A stretch of DNA of 11,272 nucleotides from NCBI GenBank assembly GCA_029057255.1, contig JAICZO010000132.1:1-11272 (forward strand). Direction: 5' to 3'. Positions 1 to 8,564 of the stretch are shown here, piece by piece. The stretch comes from Muribaculaceae bacterium. GTDB lineage: Bacteria > Bacteroidota > Bacteroidia > Bacteroidales > Muribaculaceae. Both the position numbers and the translations under genes were made by a program. The first letter of the stretch is position 1, and the number at the start of each line of letters is the position of its first letter. The notes beneath the pieces are model-generated. The model was not told the DNA's origin, did not search any database, and saw nothing but the letters and a program-made list of their open reading frames with translations.

Positions 1-3
1 CTG

Positions 4-2313
4 TCAGAAAGGATAACCGATGGCGAGGTGGAATGCGAGCGACTTGCCGAAGGATGTCATGTTGTAGTAGCCTCGCTTGCCGGTGTCGTAGGGGGCGTGG
101 ATGCCTATGCCGAGGTCACCGCGGATGACGAGCATGCCGATGTCGACGCGCAGGCCTGCTCCGGTGCCGAGGGCGAGGTCGCGCAGGAAGGTCTTTGCCC
201 GCAGTGTGCCGCCGGGGCGCATGGGGTCGGACTTGAGCAGCCATACGTTGCCGGTGTCGACAAAGAGGGCGCCGTGCAGCGGACCGAATATGGGGAAGCG
301 GTACTCGACGTTGGCCTCGAACTTGAATGTGCCGGTGCGGTCGAAGTAGTCTTCGGGCTGTCCGTCGGGTGCCTTGTAGCTGCCGGGGCCTATCGAGCGG
401 ACGGTGAAGGCTCGCACGGAGTTGGCGCCGCCGACATAGAACTGCTCGCTGTAGGGCACCTGCGTGGAGTTGCCGTAGGCATGGGCCGCCCCTGCCGCCA
501 CGCGCGTGACGAGCCACTGGTCGCCCGATGTGATGCGGCGGCCCCACACGAGCTGCATCTGTCCCTTGACAAACTGCGAGAAGGGTGTGCCGAAGAGTTC
601 TTTCTCGCCCTTCTTGCCGCATGCGCGGTAGATGGCCCAGAAGAGGTTGCCGGCTTCCTGCACCGAGAACTGCCAGTTGATGGTGTTGTCGCGGTTGATC
701 TGCCGGTCATATACATAATTATATATCATCTGGGGTATGAACTGGCTGCGGAAGCTCTGCGCCACTGCCGGATTGGCCGTCATGATGGAGTCGAACTCGG
801 CCGTGGTGTGCATCAGGTTGGTGTATGTGAGTTTGAAGAGGGTCAGGGTGTTCTGCACGTGACGGCGCACACGCCAGTCATAGTTGATGGAGGCGTTGAA
901 CTGCGCCATCTTGAAGTAGTGCGGACGGTTGAGCAGGTCGGCGTTGAGCTGCAGGCGCGTCCAGTTGAGCTGGAAGCGGCTGCGCGGTATGAACTTGGGC
1001 GCGAGCAGCCTCGGGAAGGCGAGCGCTCCGGTCAGCCCGACTTCATAGGAGTTGAACACCGACTTGCGGCCTGAGCCTGTCTGCCACTCGTAGGTGCCGG
1101 TGAGCTTCACCGACAGCTGCTCGCCGCCGCCGAAGATGTTCTTGTTGGTGACGCCGAAGGTCAGCCCCGGGCCTATGTAGCTGTTGGACTTCGACGAGGC
1201 GTTGACTTCGAGCGATGTCTCGAGGGGCGTGTCGAAGGTGCAGTATATGTCGACGTCAAGACGGTGTGCCGCCATATCGGTGGTGTCGGGCACGGCCTCG
1301 ATGTTGATGGCATTGAAGATGCCGAGGCGGGCGAGGTTGGCCTGGGTGCGGTCCATGCCGCGCACCGAGAATGTGCGGCCGGGGCGGAAGGCTATGCACT
1401 CCTCCACCGCCGAGCGGCGCAGGCGCGAGGGTGTCATCTGGATGAGTGTGGCGCGCTTGAGCTGTATGGTGTCGGGCACTCCCCCGCCCTGGTTGCGCTC
1501 GACGTGCAGCGTGACCTTGCCTGTGGTATAAGGCTCGAGGGCAAACGCCGGCACGTTCTTGGCCAGCATCATCTTCAGTGCGATGTGCTGCGGGCGCTCG
1601 ATGCTGTCGGCGAGGTACTCGATGAAGTCGGGGCGGAAGAAGTAGTAGCCGCGGTTGCGCAGCTTGTTGGTGATGCGTGTGCGCGCCACCGAGAGCGAGT
1701 CGGTGCTGAATATGGGCTTGTCGGACATCAGGTAGGGGTCGAGACGCGCCAGCGAGTCGATGACCTGCGCCAGGCGGGTGGTGTCGGACACAAGCATGAC
1801 AGTGTCGACGGGGTATGCCGGGCCGGGGTTGACGCTGTAGCGTATCTTGGCCTTCTTGGGGTTCTTGCCCTGCACGAGCTCATACTGCGCGGTGCCGCGG
1901 AAGTATCCGTTGTTGTCGAGAATCTGCTCTATCATGTGCGTGCGCACTTCGGGGCGGACATCCGACACCAGCACCGGCTCCTCGACGAGCTTCTCGTATA
2001 TCCAGTGCCTGAAGCCCTTGGGCGGATTGGGCCAGTTGTTGTATACCCACAGGCCGAGGGGGAAGGGGTAGCGCCATCCGATAAGCTTGATGTAGTTGTT
2101 GGGAGCCACGTCGACGGCCGTCTTGATCTGCGATGCTATGGCCGAGGCTATGCGAGAGCTGTCCGACGGGGCTATCTCCACCTTCTTGACGCCGGTGTAG
2201 AGTATCTCGTCGGCGGGGATGCGGCGTGTGGTCGAGCAGGAGCTGAACAGCACCGCAGCGACAGCCGCCATCGCTGCCAGGCGCGGGAGTATGTGTCGTA
2301 TGCGGGTTTTCAT
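4..2313 (-). CDS. tamL: TamL: lipoprotein TamA/BamA-like (Omp85) outer-membrane assembly protein
   Basis: Complete 769-residue protein. It begins with a lipoprotein signal: basic start, hydrophobic residues about 11-23, lipobox FSSC with the lipidated Cys at 26. Residues about 30-365 look like periplasmic POTRA-type repeats (a YFRG segment follows 'DNNG'). Residues about 370-769 look like a 16-strand Omp85 barrel: alternating hydrophobic strands, a GGANSVRAF segment near 630-640 at the place of the VRGF lid motif, and a C-terminal strand ending in Phe. E. coli TamA (577 residues) is not a lipoprotein; the lipidated form adjacent to tamB is the Bacteroidota TamL type. Its ATG overlaps the tamB stop as ATGA, suggesting translational coupling and a shared complex that inserts or supplies outer-membrane components. 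BamA is the alternative, but the lipobox and the tamB neighbour favour TamL. The gene's terminator lies outside the window. Confidence 0.9.
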   Translation of the reverse strand: MKTRIRHILPRLAAMAAVAAVLFSSCSTTRRIPADEILYTGVKKVEIAPSDSSRIASAIASQIKTAVDVAPNNYIKLIGWRYPFPLGLWVYNNWPNPPKGFRHWIYEKLVEEPVLVSDVRPEVRTHMIEQILDNNGYFRGTAQYELVQGKNPKKAKIRYSVNPGPAYPVDTVMLVSDTTRLAQVIDSLARLDPYLMSDKPIFSTDSLSVARTRITNKLRNRGYYFFRPDFIEYLADSIERPQHIALKMMLAKNVPAFALEPYTTGKVTLHVERNQGGGVPDTIQLKRATLIQMTPSRLRRSAVEECIAFRPGRTFSVRGMDRTQANLARLGIFNAINIEAVPDTTDMAAHRLDVDIYCTFDTPLETSLEVNASSKSNSYIGPGLTFGVTNKNIFGGGEQLSVKLTGTYEWQTGSGRKSVFNSYEVGLTGALAFPRLLAPKFIPRSRFQLNWTRLQLNADLLNRPHYFKMAQFNASINYDWRVRRHVQNTLTLFKLTYTNLMHTTAEFDSIMTANPAVAQSFRSQFIPQMIYNYVYDRQINRDNTINWQFSVQEAGNLFWAIYRACGKKGEKELFGTPFSQFVKGQMQLVWGRRITSGDQWLVTRVAAGAAHAYGNSTQVPYSEQFYVGGANSVRAFTVRSIGPGSYKAPDGQPEDYFDRTGTFKFEANVEYRFPIFGPLHGALFVDTGNVWLLKSDPMRPGGTLRAKTFLRDLALGTGAGLRVDIGMLVIRGDLGIGIHAPYDTGKRGYYNMTSFGKSLAFHLAIGYPF

Positions 2314-5300
2314 TTTGCTGATTCTTTGTCGTTGACATTAATTCTGCTTTCGCGCTCGTTGCGCTCTTTCTCTCGTCGCTCCGCCACCTTGCGCGGCAGG
2401 AACATGTCGCCTATTCGGCGCAGCTTGCGGCGGTAGACGAAGCCGACGCCGGTCTGCGTTATCTCGCCCTCGAGGATGCTCTCGTAGCCTGTATGGCGGA
2501 AGAGCCTCAGGTACATCGTGCGCTGCCTGTTGAGGAAGTACTCGAAGGATATGTCGTTGATGAGGTTCTGCGAGAAGTTCTCGTCGGCGTTGGCGTCGGT
2601 ACTGTAGTTGCCACCGACGACAATCTTGAAGCGGTCGTTGAAGAGCGACTTGGACACCTGGTAGGAGTAGCTCATGGTCGACGACGTGCTGCCGTTGACG
2701 GTGCGGTCGTACTGGTCGATGCCGAACGATATGTCGATGCCTTTGATATTGTTGGCCGCCCAGGTGTTGATCTGAGACTCGAGGAAGGAGAATAGCGGGT
2801 TGCCCGAGAGCGAGGCGTTGCCCTTGGTGCCGGGGCCGGTGTAGACATTGTAGAGGAGCATGTTCATGGCCTGGTTGGCGCGCTGCTCGGGCGACATGGA
2901 CTCGAGCTCGTTGGCGACGGTCATGTCGTCGTTGGTGCTGAGGTCGAAGGATACGTCGAGGCGGTTGAGGGTGCCTGTCACCGACAGCAGCACGTCGAAG
3001 TTGACGAGCCTCGAGTTCTGCCCCGACTGCGTGACGTTGGCCTTGATGACATCCACGGCCTTGACGTTGAGGGTCGGGTTCATCATCTCGCCGTTGAATG
3101 CCACATAGCTGCCGTCCATGAATGTGAAGTACTTCTCCGACATGAAGGGCGGCGTGTAGCGCACGAACCCCTTGTCGATGTCGAGGCGTCCGGTGAGGCG
3201 TCCGTCGTCGAGCGGCGTCATGGCGAATGTCAGCTTGCCGTTGCTCTGCACCGAAGCTCTGTTCTTGCCGTCGGCCGACAGGTCGACGTTCACCGTCGAG
3301 CCGTCCTCGATGGTGAGGGTGGCGTCGAGAAGCATGGCCATGCCCGAGGTGGCGAGCGTGTCGGCTTCGGCCACGGCAAGCGAGTCGGTGAAGTTGACAA
3401 ACTTGACCATATCGCTGTTGCTGCGGTTTGTAAGGGCGTTGGTGGCGTCGGGGATGACGTATGTCACGTTGGTCTCCGACAGCAGCTTGAGGTCGGCGTT
3501 GACGCTCATGAAACTCATGTTGCCGCGGGCACCGGCATCAAGGCTGATGAATGCCTTGCCGTATACATCGGCGCCCTTGGACGCGCGGTTGCTGTTGACA
3601 ATCTGCATGTTGTCGGCCTTCATGCCTATGTTGAGCTTCATATTGGAGAGGTCCGATATATCGACCGTGCCGTCGACATACAGCGGGTTTTCGTTGCAGC
3701 CGCTGATGGCGAAGCGGTCGAAGCGCACCATGTTGTCGGTGACGTCGATGGGGGTCTCGCTGAAGCGGTAAGGCGTGCCGGTGAGCGCCAGGCGCACGGC
3801 CGTCGAGTCGAAGTCGATAGTGCCGTTGAAGACGGGGTGCGCGTCGGTGCCCGAAATCTTCATCGCGCCGTTGAGCGTGCCCGACAGACGCGCCGTGCCC
3901 GCAGGCAGGAAGGGGTTGGCGGTCTCGAGCGGGAAGTGTATCATCGCGAAGTCGAGGTCAAGCGGCGATGTGGCGGTGCTGTCGTTGAGTGCGCCCGAGA
4001 CTGTCATGGTCTTGACGCCGTCGACAAAGAGGGCTGCCTTGGCGTTGATGGTGCCCGACGTGGTGGCGGCGACATCGAAGTCGGCCTTGAAGTCGGCCAC
4101 CTTCTCGCGGCCATAGATCAGGTTGGTGACGCCGGCCGAACCCTTGCCGACAAACATGTCGCTCTGACGGTTGAGACGCATGTCGGCGTTGATGTCGCCC
4201 TTGACAGGGGGCGCGAAGGGGTTGAACGAAATCCAGTCCGATATGTGGATGTCTGACAGGCGGATGACGAGGTCCTCCTGCTCTCCGGCATGCTCATGGA
4301 CGTGCCCGAGGCTGTCGGCGGCCGCATGCTCGGTGAAGACGGCAAGCGAGCTGTTGCCGCCCTCCATGCGCACGTTGGCGTCGATATGGCTGTCGGGGAT
4401 GTGATAGGAGATATAGTTGTCTTTATTGACGCTCCACTGCTGGTAGCCGATGACGGGCTTGTAGGGCTTTATGCTGACAGTAATCAGGGAGTCGGGCTGC
4501 GACGCCGTGGCCTCGAAGCCGAGCCTGAATCCGGTCTTGTCCTTGATGTTCTGCTGGTGTACGCCGAGGGCGGCCTTGTTGCCGTCGACGAGCGCCTTGA
4601 TATAGACGTGGTGCCACTCGTCGAGGTTGCCGGGCTTGTTCTCGACGCCGGCGCCTACGAGGAGGTGCTCGCCGCGCTGGCGTGCATTGACATACAGCGA
4701 GTCGAGCCTCATCGAACCGGTGTCGAAACGGCGTGCGTAGCCGTTGAGATGCAGGGCGCTGTCGTTGTCGGCGAAGATGGCGAAGTTGCGCACCGACATC
4801 TTGGATGCGGCAAGTATGTCGTTGACAAGGTTGGAGCGGCCGCCACGCACCGACAGGTCGAAGGGCGGCAGCGTGCGCCCGAGGGTATCGACGTCGAGCA
4901 TGAACGACTCCAGCTGCCCGGCGAGAACCTCGGATGTGCGGCCAAAGCGCGTAATCAGCGAGTCAAGCCCCACGGGCGAGTTGAACGTTGCCGACAGGTC
5001 GCGGTTGATGACGGTGAGGTTGGTCAGCGAGTCGGTGCCGTCAAGGTGCAAGTCGATGTCAGAGAGGGCGATGGTGCCGGGCACGCGTGTGTAGAAGAGG
5101 TCGTTCACCACGACGTGCGCCTTTATGTCGTTGGCCGACGGGCCTATGGTGGCGTCGGCATTCGCCATTAGCTCTATCGACGATGGCTCGGCGGAAAAAC
5201 CGAGGGCGTACATGTCGACATGCCGGCCGTCGACACGGGCTGTCCACGTATATACCTTGCCGTCGAGATTGCCCGAGGCGTCGACAGCAAGCTCGGCATC

Positions 5301-7151
5301 GGGGCTGTCAGAGCGCAGATGCACGTCGGCGACACCGTCGGCAAGACTGACATCGCCTGTTATCTGCCTGTATGTCACGCCACTGTAGACGGCCGACGCC
5401 ACATCAAGACGGGCGTCGATGCGTGTTTTCGCCGAGAAGGGGTCATAGCCGCGGCCGTCAGCCGTGAGCCTGGCCGTGACGGCTCCCACGCCAAGGTCGG
5501 GCATGAAGGCATTGACCGGGAAACGGTCGGTGGCAAGATTGGCGGTATAGGACTCGGCAGTGCCGTTCCAGCGGCCGTCAAGACGGATGTCACCGCCTGC
5601 GGCACGTGCCGTGAGACGCCCCCTGACAGTACCCTCCCTCATGGCCACATTGCCCGCGAGGGTCATCGGCGGGATGCGCAGGGTCGAGGCTGTCGCGGGG
5701 TCGAGAAGCGCGTTCTTGAACGAGTTGACATTGACGATGTTGCCTTTGAGCGCCACGTTTCCGGCAAGGCGGTCGGGGTTCATGAAGTTCTCGACATATC
5801 CGTCGGCACTGAGGCTCACGCAACCGTTGAGTTTCAGTGCAAGCTCGTCGATGCGCAGGCGGCCAGTGGTGCCGTCGAGGGCGGCGTCGAGCTGTATGTC
5901 CTCGGCATGCGGTATAGGCTTGAGATACATGGCGAAGGCCGGGAACATCTTCTCCAGATCGCGGGGCGAGAATGCGCCGTCGAGGTCAAGGCGCAGCGGC
6001 AGCGTCGGGTCGCCGGCCATGTCGCCCATGCCGAGTACGCCCGAGAAAGCGGCCGTCGTCCCGGCGGGGGTGAGCAGTCGCGTGTCGGTGAAGGTAAGCG
6101 CCTCGGAGTCAATGTCGAGACGGCCGTCGACGGCAAGAGTCACGCCGCAGCGCTCGCGGCCGCGCAAACTGATGGGCAGACGCACCGTCGTGGCCTGATT
6201 GTAGAAGTCATGCAGCCGCAGGTCGAGACTGTCGACTTCGATATAGGCGAAGTCAAGCCCCGGCACGGGCACCACCCCGGCGGTAGTATAGAGCGCATGA
6301 GAGCGGTCGAACGCTATGCTGTCGATAGCGACAGTCCACGGAGCGGATGTCGCGGCACTGTCGGCGGCCTCCTCCGCGGCATCGGGGTAAGGGCCTCCGG
6401 CGGCTATGGCGGCAGAGTCGGGAGCGATGTAACGGGCGTCGAGCCCCGTGCCCGAGAAGCTGCCGAGCTTTATGCTCTGCCTGTAAAGGTCGATGTCGCC
6501 GCCAACGAGGGCCGACGACGCTATATGTGCTGTCAGTGTGTCGATTGACGGCATCAGACGCATCGAGTAGGTGAAGTCGTCAAGCGCTATACGGCCGACC
6601 TTGAAGCTCATCTTCGTGGGAGGCGCGGGCGGTGTCGGCGCCGATGTGTCGGGGCGCAGATAGATGCCCATGCGGCCGCCGCGGATGGCGCCGTCGGGCA
6701 ACGAGATACTCATATCGGCAAGAGCGACCGCCGCGTCCGACAGCCCGACGCTGTCAGCCACAATGGTCATGTACATGGTCGAGTCAGGGCCTCCGATGCG
6801 GTAGGAAGCATCGTTGAGCACGACGGAGCGCACCTTGGCCTGACCGTCAAGCAAGGGCAGAAGCGCTATGTCGACACGTGCGCCGCCGGCACTCATCATG
6901 GTGTCGCCGTCCTGGCTCATGACTATGCCGCGGGCCTCGACAGAAAGCGGGAAGCGCAGTCTGAAACTCTCGACCGACAGCGCCGGGCCGCCGTCAGAGC
7001 CATCCATCATCGATGTGACGGCCTCGCGGGCAAGACCTTGCGCCCAGGGCGAATACAACAGTATCAACAGTCCGCATAGAAACAGGACAACAGCGGTGGC
7101 CGTATAGACCGCCACCCGCAATATCTTCCTTATTACTGCCTTTGTTTTCAA
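2310..7151 (-). CDS. tamB: TamB: translocation and assembly module protein, AsmA-like/DUF490 superfamily
   Basis: Very large 1613-residue protein. The N-terminus is basic (MKTK..RK) followed by one membrane segment at about 12-33, so it is probably an inner-membrane signal anchor with the rest in the periplasm. The body is long runs of beta-rich, Asp- and Leu-rich repeats typical of the lipid-groove TamB/AsmA fold. The C-terminal TamB domain is roughly residues 1120-1560, with the 'NPLFSFLESQINTWA' region near 1460 and a 'GVGFVYRRKLRR' end, then a charged tail (about 1587-1613). E. coli TamB is 1259 residues. The family is thought to bridge the inner and outer membranes and to move phospholipid or assist barrel assembly. 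The start is TTG: no ATG lies in frame between the upstream stop (7173-7175) and residue 48, and only this start keeps the basic residues before the membrane segment. A weak TATAATTC (7170-7177) lies just upstream. It is followed directly by tamL. Confidence 0.92.
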   Translation of the reverse strand: MKTKAVIRKILRVAVYTATAVVLFLCGLLILLYSPWAQGLAREAVTSMMDGSDGGPALSVESFRLRFPLSVEARGIVMSQDGDTMMSAGGARVDIALLPLLDGQAKVRSVVLNDASYRIGGPDSTMYMTIVADSVGLSDAAVALADMSISLPDGAIRGGRMGIYLRPDTSAPTPPAPPTKMSFKVGRIALDDFTYSMRLMPSIDTLTAHIASSALVGGDIDLYRQSIKLGSFSGTGLDARYIAPDSAAIAAGGPYPDAAEEAADSAATSAPWTVAIDSIAFDRSHALYTTAGVVPVPGLDFAYIEVDSLDLRLHDFYNQATTVRLPISLRGRERCGVTLAVDGRLDIDSEALTFTDTRLLTPAGTTAAFSGVLGMGDMAGDPTLPLRLDLDGAFSPRDLEKMFPAFAMYLKPIPHAEDIQLDAALDGTTGRLRIDELALKLNGCVSLSADGYVENFMNPDRLAGNVALKGNIVNVNSFKNALLDPATASTLRIPPMTLAGNVAMREGTVRGRLTARAAGGDIRLDGRWNGTAESYTANLATDRFPVNAFMPDLGVGAVTARLTADGRGYDPFSAKTRIDARLDVASAVYSGVTYRQITGDVSLADGVADVHLRSDSPDAELAVDASGNLDGKVYTWTARVDGRHVDMYALGFSAEPSSIELMANADATIGPSANDIKAHVVVNDLFYTRVPGTIALSDIDLHLDGTDSLTNLTVINRDLSATFNSPVGLDSLITRFGRTSEVLAGQLESFMLDVDTLGRTLPPFDLSVRGGRSNLVNDILAASKMSVRNFAIFADNDSALHLNGYARRFDTGSMRLDSLYVNARQRGEHLLVGAGVENKPGNLDEWHHVYIKALVDGNKAALGVHQQNIKDKTGFRLGFEATASQPDSLITVSIKPYKPVIGYQQWSVNKDNYISYHIPDSHIDANVRMEGGNSSLAVFTEHAAADSLGHVHEHAGEQEDLVIRLSDIHISDWISFNPFAPPVKGDINADMRLNRQSDMFVGKGSAGVTNLIYGREKVADFKADFDVAATTSGTINAKAALFVDGVKTMTVSGALNDSTATSPLDLDFAMIHFPLETANPFLPAGTARLSGTLNGAMKISGTDAHPVFNGTIDFDSTAVRLALTGTPYRFSETPIDVTDNMVRFDRFAISGCNENPLYVDGTVDISDLSNMKLNIGMKADNMQIVNSNRASKGADVYGKAFISLDAGARGNMSFMSVNADLKLLSETNVTYVIPDATNALTNRSNSDMVKFVNFTDSLAVAEADTLATSGMAMLLDATLTIEDGSTVNVDLSADGKNRASVQSNGKLTFAMTPLDDGRLTGRLDIDKGFVRYTPPFMSEKYFTFMDGSYVAFNGEMMNPTLNVKAVDVIKANVTQSGQNSRLVNFDVLLSVTGTLNRLDVSFDLSTNDDMTVANELESMSPEQRANQAMNMLLYNVYTGPGTKGNASLSGNPLFSFLESQINTWAANNIKGIDISFGIDQYDRTVNGSTSSTMSYSYQVSKSLFNDRFKIVVGGNYSTDANADENFSQNLINDISFEYFLNRQRTMYLRLFRHTGYESILEGEITQTGVGFVYRRKLRRIGDMFLPRKVAERREKERNERESRINVNDKESAK

Positions 7152-7195
7152 TGTGAAGCGATATGTGATGAATTATACCGTGATGAGTTGTAAGT

Positions 7196-7236
7196 AAAAC
7201 GGCTGTCGGACCGTTTTGGTTCAACGCCCCGACAGC
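7196..7236 (-). terminator. Terminator hairpin region after the helicase gene
   Basis: Immediately after the helicase stop the minus strand can form GCTGTCGG (7236-7229) with CCGACAGC (7209-7202), 8 pairs with a 19-base loop, followed by CGTTTTACTT. An overlapping alternative is AAAACGG (7217-7211) with CCGTTTT (7202-7196), 7 pairs and an 8-base loop. Either could end transcription before tamB; they cannot form together. The T-run is short, so read-through into tamB is possible. I infer this from complementarity only; no energies were calculated. Confidence 0.6.
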
Positions 7237-8559
7237 TTATTTACCTATCTTGCTCACGCGCACACGCGTATTCTTGATTTTATGCGACGCCAGCGCCCTG
7301 ACAACGGCATCGGCGCGGGCCGACGGCACCGCCACATACGCGCAGTGGTCTCTGACATCGATTCGGCCTACTTCGGCAGGCTCGAGACCGCCCTTGTGGA
7401 TCATGAATCCGGCGATGTCGCCGCGAGAGATTTTCTCTTTCTTTCCGGCGTTGAGATACAGCGTGGCGAGTCCGGACGGACAGGGAGTGCCCGCGGCCTC
7501 GGGCCAGTAGCTGTCAAGCGCCGGGAAGAAGTCAGGCACCTTGTCGCTGTCCGACACGATGGCGAACGCCCTGCCGGAGGCTCCCATGCGGCCGGTGCGG
7601 CCGTTGCGGTGCGTCATGGCCTCGGCTGTCGGCGGCAGATGATAGTGCACCACAGCCCCGACGCCGTCGATATCAAGGCCGCGCGAGGCCAGGTCGGTCG
7701 ACACCAGCACGGGAGTCGTACCGTTGGAGAACATTATCAGTGCCCTCTCGCGCAGATCCTGGTCGAGACCGCCGTGATAGAGTCCGGCAGGATAGCCGCG
7801 GCCGGCCAGATGCTTCCACACACGCTCGGCGGCATCTCGGTGATTCAGGAAGACTATCACCTTCTCGCCCCCAAGGTCGGAGAGCAGCGCGTCAAGAGTC
7901 TCGAGCTTGTCGGCCGACGGACTCTCGACCTTAAGGAATGTAACGTCAGGCTCGGCCTCGCTGCCCTCTGCCGTATAGTCGAATGTCCGGAAGGGAGCGC
8001 GGCCGATGAAGTCGGGCAGCTCCGACAGAACCGTCGCCGACGTGAGGACCACAGTGCGCAGGTTCTTCATCCGGCCCACTATGGAGCGCATCTCGCCGAG
8101 GAATCCCAGCTCGAGCGACTTATCGTACTCGTCAAGGACAAGCGACGTCACGCCATGAACCGACACATGGCCTCGCTGAAGATGGTCAAGCAGACGGCCG
8201 GGAGTAGCCACCACAATGTCGGGGTCGGCGGCGAGAGCGTTTTTCTCGGTCTCCACACTGTGTCCGCCATAGCAGACAGCAACCTTCAGCCCCGGGTGCG
8301 CCAGCGTGCGCAGCACATCATAGACCTGCAGGACAAGCTCGCGCGTAGGAGCCATGACGACACCGCGCACACCACCCTCACCCTCGTTGAGCGAGCGCAG
8401 CAGCAGCAGGGCGAAGGCCAGAGTCTTGCCGCTGCCCGTCGGCGAGAGCAACACCGCGCGGGCAGGCAGCTTCAGCGCCGCCATCTCGTGCTGCAGCGGC
8501 GTGAGCTTCTCTATCGAGAGCCTCTCTTTTACCCGTCCGAGAAGAATACCTGTCTCCAT
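7237..8559 (-). CDS. DbpA-like DEAD-box ATP-dependent RNA helicase
   Basis: 440 residues with the full set of superfamily 2 helicase motifs: Q-motif-like TPLQ (20-23), motif I SPTGSGKT (39-46), Ia APTREL (70-75), Ib TPGR (119-122), II DEYD (143-146), III SAT (174-176), IV around VIVFLNH (235-240), V STDLASRGLDI (287-297) and VI HRNGRTGR (317-324). Residues about 366-440 (GKKEKISRGDIAGFM..IGKIDV-like..KIKNTRVRVSKIG) match the DbpA RNA-binding domain, which in E. coli DbpA targets hairpin 92 of 23S rRNA during large-subunit maturation. A cytoplasmic rRNA or structured-RNA remodelling role is therefore likely. Motif II has Tyr in place of Ala, unusual for a DEAD protein, though the catalytic D, E and final D are kept. 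The ATG start lies 5 bases after the stop of the thioredoxin-like gene, so the two are probably one operon. Confidence 0.9.
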   Translation of the reverse strand: METGILLGRVKERLSIEKLTPLQHEMAALKLPARAVLLSPTGSGKTLAFALLLLRSLNEGEGGVRGVVMAPTRELVLQVYDVLRTLAHPGLKVAVCYGGHSVETEKNALAADPDIVVATPGRLLDHLQRGHVSVHGVTSLVLDEYDKSLELGFLGEMRSIVGRMKNLRTVVLTSATVLSELPDFIGRAPFRTFDYTAEGSEAEPDVTFLKVESPSADKLETLDALLSDLGGEKVIVFLNHRDAAERVWKHLAGRGYPAGLYHGGLDQDLRERALIMFSNGTTPVLVSTDLASRGLDIDGVGAVVHYHLPPTAEAMTHRNGRTGRMGASGRAFAIVSDSDKVPDFFPALDSYWPEAAGTPCPSGLATLYLNAGKKEKISRGDIAGFMIHKGGLEPAEVGRIDVRDHCAYVAVPSARADAVVRALASHKIKNTRVRVSKIGK

Positions 8560-8564
8560 AAGCG

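Noticed and set aside
28..1074. Long plus-strand open frame (348 codons) opposite tamL
   Set aside because: Its product is a Val/Ala/Glu/Gly/His-rich string with no domain pattern. It is the antisense shadow of a clear Omp85 gene in GC-rich DNA.
1264..2436. Plus-strand open frame (390 codons) across tamL and the end of tamB
   Set aside because: It spans two real genes antisense and shows the same shadow composition, with no promoter or recognisable motif.
5220..6548. Plus-strand open frame (442 codons) opposite tamB
   Set aside because: Antisense shadow. TamB is continuous and convincing on the other strand, and no domain is visible here.
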